The position numbers were made by a program, and so were the translations under genes. A DNA stretch of 64,000 bases, taken from Roseiflexus sp. RS-1 (lineage in GTDB: Bacteria > Chloroflexota > Chloroflexia > Chloroflexales > Roseiflexaceae). Within the stretch, counting starts at the first letter, position 1. Each line of letters starts with the position of its first letter. The notes beneath the pieces are model-generated. The model searched no databases. It saw only the letters and a program-made list of their open reading frames with translations, and had not been told where the DNA came from. Location: positions 930,001 to 994,000 of the forward strand of contig NC_009523.1 in NCBI RefSeq assembly GCF_000016665.1. Reading direction: 5' to 3'. Positions 59,671-64,000 of this stretch are shown here, in pieces.

Positions 59671-60582
59671 ATGACTGCATCATCCGGCGCCGATCCAATC
59701 AGCGCACTTTCACACCAGATGGCGGACGCCGTCGAACGTATCCGTCGCTCGCTGGTGATGGTGAACGGCAGACAACGCCAGCCTGCCAGCGGTATCATTA
59801 TTGCCGCCGACCAGGTTCTGACGGCGGACCACGTCCTGGAGCGCGACGATGACCTGACGATCCAGACCGATGATGGACGCACCCTGGCGGCGCGCCTGGT
59901 CGGTCGCGACCAGACCAGCGACCTGGCGCTGTTGCGGGTCGATGCACTGGTCGGCGAGATCGCAGCGCAGGCGCTCGATCCGGCGCGCGTCGGTCAGTTC
60001 GTGCTCGCCGTCGGGCGCCCCTCTCCGGGCGGACCAATGGCGAGCCTGGGCATTGTCAGCGCGGTCGGCGGTCCATTACGCACCCGACGAGGCATGGTCG
60101 AGCAGGTGATCCAGACCGATGCCACACCATACCCCGGTTTTTCGGGCGGCGCCCTGATCGATGCGACCGGGGCGGTGCTGGGGCTGTTCACAACCGGGCT
60201 GATCGGCGGCGTGGCGCTGGCGCTCCCCGCGCCGCTCGCCTGGCGCATCGCCCACACCCTGGCGAGTCAGGGGCATGTTCGCCGTGGCTTTCTCGGCATC
60301 AGCAGCCAACCGGTTACGATTCCGGCGGGGCAGCGCGCCGGGCGCAACCAGGAACGCGGGCTGCTGATCGTGCGCGTCGAGCCGGACAGCCCGGCGAGTC
60401 GGGCTGGACTGCTCATCGGCGACATTCTGGTTGGGATCGATGGCGTGGTTCTGAACGATACCGACGATTTGCAGGCAGTTTTGAGCGGCGATCGCGTCGG
60501 CGCGACTGTCCCGGCGGAGATTATTCGCGGCGGAGCGCTGATGACGCTGACGGTGACCATCGGACAACGCAAAGGGTCGTAG
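59671..60582 (+). CDS. HtrA-type serine protease with PDZ domain, first of a pair
   Basis: A 303-residue protein. The trypsin-like domain has triad H54 (TADHVLE), D84 (TSDLALL) and S158 (PGFSGGALID, where the usual GNSGG reads GFSGG). A PDZ domain follows at about 205-300 (RGLLIVRVEPDSPASRAGLLIGDILVGIDG). It has no signal peptide or membrane helix, so unlike most HtrA proteins it would be cytoplasmic. AAGGAGG precedes ATG 59671. A paralogue follows downstream with a terminator-like hairpin between. Confidence 0.88.
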   Translation: MTASSGADPISALSHQMADAVERIRRSLVMVNGRQRQPASGIIIAADQVLTADHVLERDDDLTIQTDDGRTLAARLVGRDQTSDLALLRVDALVGEIAAQALDPARVGQFVLAVGRPSPGGPMASLGIVSAVGGPLRTRRGMVEQVIQTDATPYPGFSGGALIDATGAVLGLFTTGLIGGVALALPAPLAWRIAHTLASQGHVRRGFLGISSQPVTIPAGQRAGRNQERGLLIVRVEPDSPASRAGLLIGDILVGIDGVVLNDTDDLQAVLSGDRVGATVPAEIIRGGALMTLTVTIGQRKGS

Positions 60583-60633
60583 ACCGGATTTCCGAGACGT
60601 CGCAGCGTTGTGCGATCTATCGTCACATCCGGA

Positions 60634-60672
60634 AGACGCGAAGCCGGGAATGTCCTTCCCATTCGCGTCTTT
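60634..60672 (+). terminator. Hairpin between the two HtrA-type genes
   Basis: AGACGCGAA and TTCGCGTCT form a 9-bp outer stem. An inner GGGAA/TTCCC stem caps it, and TT follows. It ends 28 bp before the second protease gene, so it probably limits read-through. Confidence 0.65.
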
Positions 60673-60699
60673 ACTTGATAGGGAAAACCAGAAAGGCGC

Positions 60700-61590
60700 A
60701 TGACTTCCATGACTCAGGTGTTCTATCGTGCACCGGATATTGTTGCCGGTTTCGCTGATCGTGCCGAACGCGCGCGGCGGAGCGTCGTGCATCTGCACGG
60801 AGCAGGCAGAGGCGTTGGTACCGGCGTGGTCTGGCAATCTGGCGGCGTTGTTCTGACCAACGACCACGTCGTTGCTGGTACGGGCGGCAGGTTGCGCATG
60901 CAAACGCTCGATGGGCGCGATCTGCCGGTGAGGGTTGCAGCGCGTAACCCGGACCTCGACCTGGCGCTGCTCCACACGTCGGCAGACGACCTTCCACCGG
61001 CATCGGTTGGCGATTCGTCGCGTTTGCGGGTTGGTGAACTGGTCTTTGCGATTGGTCATCCGTGGGGACAGCCATGGGTGGTGACTGCCGGTATCGTCAG
61101 TGGGCTGGGGGAGGCGGAGACGCGCAACGGACAGCGTGTCGCGTTCATCCGTTCCGATGTACGGCTCGCGCCCGGCAACTCGGGCGGACCGCTGCTCGAC
61201 GCACGCGGCAGGGTGATCGGGATCAACGCAATGGTGTTTGGCGGCGATCTGGCGGTTGCCATCGCCAGTCACGTCGTCGAACGGTGGTTGAACGATAGCC
61301 AGGGGCGACGCGCACGTCTTGGCGTCGGTGTGCAATCACTGCCATTACCGGAAGGCGTGCTGAACGGACGATCGAGAGGCTTGCTGGTAGTCAGTCTCGA
61401 GCCAGGCAGTCCGGCGGAGCAGGCGGGGATTCTGGTGGGCGACCTGCTGCTCCATGCCGATACGGTATCATTGGAGCAGCCGGAGGACCTGCACAGAGCG
61501 CTTCAGCACACGGATGGAACGCTCCGTCTCCGGTTGCTGCGCGCTGGCGACATTCGCGTGATCGATGTGACGCCCGGCGCGGGATCATAG
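60700..61590 (+). CDS. HtrA-type serine protease with PDZ domain, second of a pair
   Basis: A 296-residue paralogue of the preceding gene. The triad is H56 (TNDHVVAG), D87 (PDLDLALL) and S161 (PGNSGGPLLD), here with the canonical GNSGG. A PDZ domain is at about 210-290 (RGLLVVSLEPGSPAEQAGILVGDLLLHAD). There is again no signal peptide. GAAAGGCGC precedes ATG 60700. The pair may have arisen by tandem duplication, although sequence identity by eye is moderate. Confidence 0.9.
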   Translation: MTSMTQVFYRAPDIVAGFADRAERARRSVVHLHGAGRGVGTGVVWQSGGVVLTNDHVVAGTGGRLRMQTLDGRDLPVRVAARNPDLDLALLHTSADDLPPASVGDSSRLRVGELVFAIGHPWGQPWVVTAGIVSGLGEAETRNGQRVAFIRSDVRLAPGNSGGPLLDARGRVIGINAMVFGGDLAVAIASHVVERWLNDSQGRRARLGVGVQSLPLPEGVLNGRSRGLLVVSLEPGSPAEQAGILVGDLLLHADTVSLEQPEDLHRALQHTDGTLRLRLLRAGDIRVIDVTPGAGS

Positions 61591-61964
61591 TGCGCGAAAG
61601 CGCTTTAGATTATAGCATTTCTCATAGAGGTTGAACCTCCTCAGCGGGTGCAGGCTCAAGCCCTCCCTGAGCGCATGGAAGCCCCTGCGGGGCTGGCGTT
61701 TCAGCTATCCTTGCCATATGCCGGGAGAAGCGGGGTTGATCCAGCCCGCAGGGCTTGCCCGACCTTAGCCAGGGCTTATGGTCGTTGAAGAAATAATCCG
61801 GTCTAGCCCGCGCAGGCGGGCTTCGCCCTGGATAGCCGAGGGCTTCAGCCCGACGGCTAGCGCGGGATAGCGGATTTATTTCTCAATCTCCATCAGCCCG
61901 ACGGCTAGCGCGGAATAGCGGATTTATTTCTCAATCTTCATCAGCCCGCCGGAGGCTTTTCACC
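61591..61964. other. Repeat-filled intergenic region before the LuxR-type gene
   Basis: A 374-bp gap. It has a MITE-like start at 61613 (TATAGCATTTCTCA), the second copy of the 39-bp repeat (61658-61696) and composite REP locus D. No gene is seen. Confidence 0.7.
61775..61950 (-). repeat. Composite REP-like locus D
   Basis: Reverse orientation. One hairpin module with AGCCCGCGCAGGCGGGCT at 61805-61822 is followed by two 48-bp units (CTCAATCT at 61882 and 61930). It lies upstream of the LuxR-type gene and downstream of the second protease gene. Confidence 0.88.
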
Positions 61965-62579
61965 ATGATTCGCGTCCTGATCGTCGCCCCAACGCCAGCG
62001 TTGCGCGCCGGGTTGCGCGCCCTGGTCGCCGAAGCGAACGTCGAGATCGTCGGCGAAACCGTATCGCTCACCACACCCGCCAGCATTCCACCCGATACGG
62101 ATGTCATCCTGGCGGCAGATGACAGTGTGCTGACCGAGGCGGATCGGGCGCTGGGAGAGGAGCCACGGTACGCAGTGCTGTTGCTGAGCGACGACGAGCG
62201 GCAGGCGGATGTATTGCGCCGCCTGCCGCTGACCGCGTGGGGGCTGCTATCGCACGACGCAGGTGCAGCGGAGTTAGCCGCTGCGATCCAGGCAGTCGCA
62301 CAAGGGTTGATTGTCTTCGCGTCGGAACTGGCGTTGCGCCTGCTGCACCGTCGCCCGTTATCGGTAGCAGAACCGGTCGGCGAGCCGTTGACCGCGCGTG
62401 AACGCGACGTGCTCGAACTGGTGAGTCAGGGGTTATCGAACAAACAGATCGCACAGAAATTGCAGATCAGCGAACACACCGTCAAGTTTCACCTTTCGTC
62501 ACTCTTCGCCAAACTCGGTGTTTCGAGCCGCACCGAAGCGGTCAACCGCGGCGCGCGCCAGGGCATTATCACCCTGTGA
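61965..62579 (+). CDS. LuxR/NarL-type regulator with degenerate receiver
   Basis: A 204-residue protein. The N-terminal ~120 residues resemble a receiver domain (RVLIVAPTPALRAGLRALVAEA) but lack the acidic pair (normally DD, here APT). The phosphoacceptor region reads DVILAADDS, so phosphorylation is doubtful. The C-terminal HTH is typical (LTARERDVLELVSQGLSNKQIAQKLQISEHTVKFHLSSLFAKLGVSS, in part). It may be controlled by other means. The start is at ATG 61965 after GGAGG. Confidence 0.85.
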   Translation: MIRVLIVAPTPALRAGLRALVAEANVEIVGETVSLTTPASIPPDTDVILAADDSVLTEADRALGEEPRYAVLLLSDDERQADVLRRLPLTAWGLLSHDAGAAELAAAIQAVAQGLIVFASELALRLLHRRPLSVAEPVGEPLTARERDVLELVSQGLSNKQIAQKLQISEHTVKFHLSSLFAKLGVSSRTEAVNRGARQGIITL

Positions 62580-62580
62580 A

Positions 62581-62589
62581 TGGTATAAT
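62581..62589 (+). promoter_or_regulatory. Extended -10 promoter of dps
   Basis: TGGTATAAT has the TGn extension directly before a perfect TATAAT, 42 bp before the dps start. No -35 box is recognisable at 17 bp. Confidence 0.7.
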
Positions 62590-62630
62590 GACACCGTGGC
62601 TTTCAGCGCACCCAAAAAAGGAGGACCCGT

Positions 62631-63122
62631 ATGCCTGAAGCACGGACATTTCCGACGCGCGTTGGCATCCCTGCGGAAACGCGGCGTCGCATGATCAATC
62701 TGCTCAACCAGCATCTCGCCGATGCGTTCGACCTGTATAGCCAGACAAAACAGGCACACTGGAATGTCAAAGGGTTACAGTTCATCGCGCTCCACGAACT
62801 CTTCGACAAACTGGCGGAAGACCTGGAGGAAGCCATCGACGACATGGCGGAACGGGTGACGGCGCTTGGCGGTACTGCGCTGGGAACGGTACGAATCGTG
62901 GCGGCATCGTCCAGCATCGCGGAATACCCGCTCGACATCACAGACGGACCGCAGCATATCGAAGCGCTGGCAGAACGGTTCGGGCGCCTGGCGGGGATGG
63001 TGCGAAGCGCCATTGATACCGCCGCCGAAGCGGGTGATGCCGACACTGCTGACCTCTTCACCGAAGTGTCGCGCATGCTCGACAAGAACCTCTGGTTCCT
63101 CGAAGCGCACGTCCAGGCTTAG
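62631..63122 (+). CDS. dps: DNA-protecting ferritin-like protein Dps
   Basis: A 163-residue ferritin-fold protein forming dodecamers that oxidise and store iron and protect DNA in stress. The inter-subunit ferroxidase motif is HWNVKG…HELFDKLAEDLEEAID (H43, H55, D59 region). AAGGAGG lies 8 bp before the ATG. It is transcribed alone from an extended -10 promoter. Confidence 0.95.
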   Translation: MPEARTFPTRVGIPAETRRRMINLLNQHLADAFDLYSQTKQAHWNVKGLQFIALHELFDKLAEDLEEAIDDMAERVTALGGTALGTVRIVAASSSIAEYPLDITDGPQHIEALAERFGRLAGMVRSAIDTAAEAGDADTADLFTEVSRMLDKNLWFLEAHVQA

Positions 63123-63149
63123 GAGTGCACACCCCATCCAGGCTTCCTC

Positions 63150-63279
63150 ACAGGGGTGGGTTTTTGGGAAGCCCCTGCGTGCCATCTCCCGTTTCAGGCA
63201 TCAGGACGCCCAACCTTCCCCTGCTCCCCGTGTGGGAGAAGAGGGCAGGGGGGGATGAGGGGCAAAAGCGCACGGGAAT
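63150..63279 (+). repeat. ~120-bp dispersed repeat, copy 2 (family C)
   Basis: Direct-orientation match of 20334-20452, downstream of dps. Hairpin potential is similar. Confidence 0.85.
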
Positions 63280-63329
63280 CCGGAGCACCAGCACGACCAG
63301 GCGGTCGCTCAAACGGGTTGCGTCGTGGG

Positions 63330-63449
63330 GCAGCGCCGGAGTACGAAGATTGCGCCCGAATCGCGCGCGAACGTGGCGTGCCGCTGACGACGGTGTATCA
63401 GACGGTGATGGGTCACCTGGAGGATGCGTCGTCTGTCACGGGGTATTAA
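63330..63449 (+). pseudogene. Remnant resembling the C-terminus of LarC (DUF111)
   Basis: The frame ending at 63449 contains [25 protein letters not shown], like the closing segment of LarC-type nickel-pincer cofactor enzymes (…[11 protein letters not shown]…GVP…VY). Nothing upstream in any frame continues the protein; it abuts the family C repeat. Probably a degraded 3' end. It could also be chance similarity over about 25 residues. Confidence 0.5.
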
Positions 63450-63471
63450 GGTATGAGCGCTCATATCGATA

Positions 63472-64000
63472 TTACCCCTTCAACGACCCCGCCAGCAAGC
63501 CGCGCAGGAAGTACTTTCCAAGGAAAATGTAGACCAGCAGCGGCGGCAACGCAACCATCAACGCCCCGGCCATCTGCACATTCCACTGCGTGAACTGACT
63601 GCCGGACAGATTTTGCAGCGCAACGGTCACCGGGCGCAGTTGCGGATCGTTGGTGATGATCAGACCGAACAGGAACTCATTCCAGATCGAGGTGAACTGC
63701 CAGATCGCCACCACCACGAACCCCGGTGCGGAGAGCGGCAGCATCACGTGGCGGTAGATATGGAAGAAATCGGCGCCGTCGATCTTCCCGGCTTCCACAA
63801 GTTCGTTCGGCACCGTCGCATAGTAATTCCGGAAGATCAGCGTCGTGATCGGAATGCCGTAGACCACGTGCACCAGGATCAGACCGGGAATGGTGGCATA
63901 CAGCCGGATCTCGCGCAACACCTCGACCAGCGGCACCAGCACGCTCTGGTAGGGGATGAACATGCCGAAGAGGATCAGCGTAAACAGGGTTTCCGAACCG
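63472..64000 (-). CDS. Carbohydrate ABC transporter permease, MalG type (5' end beyond window)
   Basis: C-terminal ~175 residues of a CUT1-family permease. The frame stays open to the window edge. It has the EAA loop [28 protein letters not shown] and two following helices ([38 protein letters not shown]), ending [14 protein letters not shown] as MalG-like proteins do. The rest of the operon would lie beyond 64000. Confidence 0.93.
   Translation of the reverse strand, partial: GSETLFTLILFGMFIPYQSVLVPLVEVLREIRLYATIPGLILVHVVYGIPITTLIFRNYYATVPNELVEAGKIDGADFFHIYRHVMLPLSAPGFVVVAIWQFTSIWNEFLFGLIITNDPQLRPVTVALQNLSGSQFTQWNVQMAGALMVALPPLLVYIFLGKYFLRGLLAGSLKG

Noticed and set aside
60076-61335. 419-codon frame antisense to the two HtrA-type genes
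   Set aside because: It spans two genuine genes and the terminator between them, and its composition is typical of an antisense shadow at high GC.

Overview
The window is about 60% GC and gene-dense. It looks like a chromosome segment from a filamentous phototrophic Chloroflexota bacterium, most probably Roseiflexus or a close relative. The main clues are the gene repertoire (System I cytochrome c maturation, roadblock/TPR proteins, P450, CrtI-like oxidoreductase), secreted proteins ending in an LPLVVR-type tail, and many intergenic REP-like repeats. The genus is inferred from protein character; no database search was run.

Layout. 1-1.6 kb: a decayed IS5-like transposase gene with an eight-unit 15-bp tandem repeat, inserted into another gene whose 3' end survives. 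1.8-2.8 kb: a zinc alcohol dehydrogenase. 3.5-11.5 kb: a cytochrome c maturation operon (ccmA-B-C-D-E-F, a degenerate J-domain/TPR protein, a CcmG/ResA thioredoxin, an OmpR-type regulator). 11.7-20.3 kb: proB/proA, a PyrD-like protein, a P450, a DUF362 protein, radC and a VanW-family protein. 20.5-22.6 kb: an overlapping MNT/HEPN toxin-antitoxin pair and a glycosidase-like gene. 23-28.6 kb: ndk, a roadblock protein and a 1534-residue TPR protein with about 17 copies of a PFSLEELGL-type motif. 28.8-30.7 kb: tRNA-Pro and a broken class III cyclase gene. 32-37.3 kb: a deoxynucleoside kinase, a membrane glycosyltransferase and a glycosyltransferase-methyltransferase fusion. 37.5-37.8 kb: tRNA-Leu, -Val and -Phe. 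38-46.8 kb: HEAT protein, frameshifted phosphatase, truncated haemoglobin, CBS protein, isocitrate dehydrogenase, a secreted beta-helix protein and a STAS membrane protein. 48.5-57.5 kb: a CrtI-like oxidoreductase, an ABC importer operon, murE and a second ABC ATPase. 58.5-64 kb: an acetyl-xylan-esterase-like enzyme, two HtrA-type proteases, a LuxR-type regulator, dps and a sugar ABC permease cut by the window end.

The most striking system is a pair of 1149-bp IS110-family elements (30935-32083 and 47185-48333). Each has a noncoding 5' end that folds like a bridge RNA. An 8-bp terminal stem encloses one loop with complementarity to the flanking target, and a second loop has complementarity to the element's own ends. 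Joining right end to left end through a single CT core would create a consensus promoter (TTGACA, 17 bp, TATAAT) whose expected start is the first base of that stem. Both copies sit in genomic repeats, and empty versions of both target types are present in the window (45281-45319; 12900-12924; 34951-34975).

The intergenic space has its own repeat structure. Four composite REP-like loci carry a 48-bp tandem module next to a 68-bp hairpin module. There is also a MITE-like family with 14-bp terminal inverted repeats, and several direct repeats. One REP locus lies between the binding-protein gene and the first permease gene of the ABC operon. Three genes (transposase, cyclase, phosphatase) carry frameshift or nonsense lesions.
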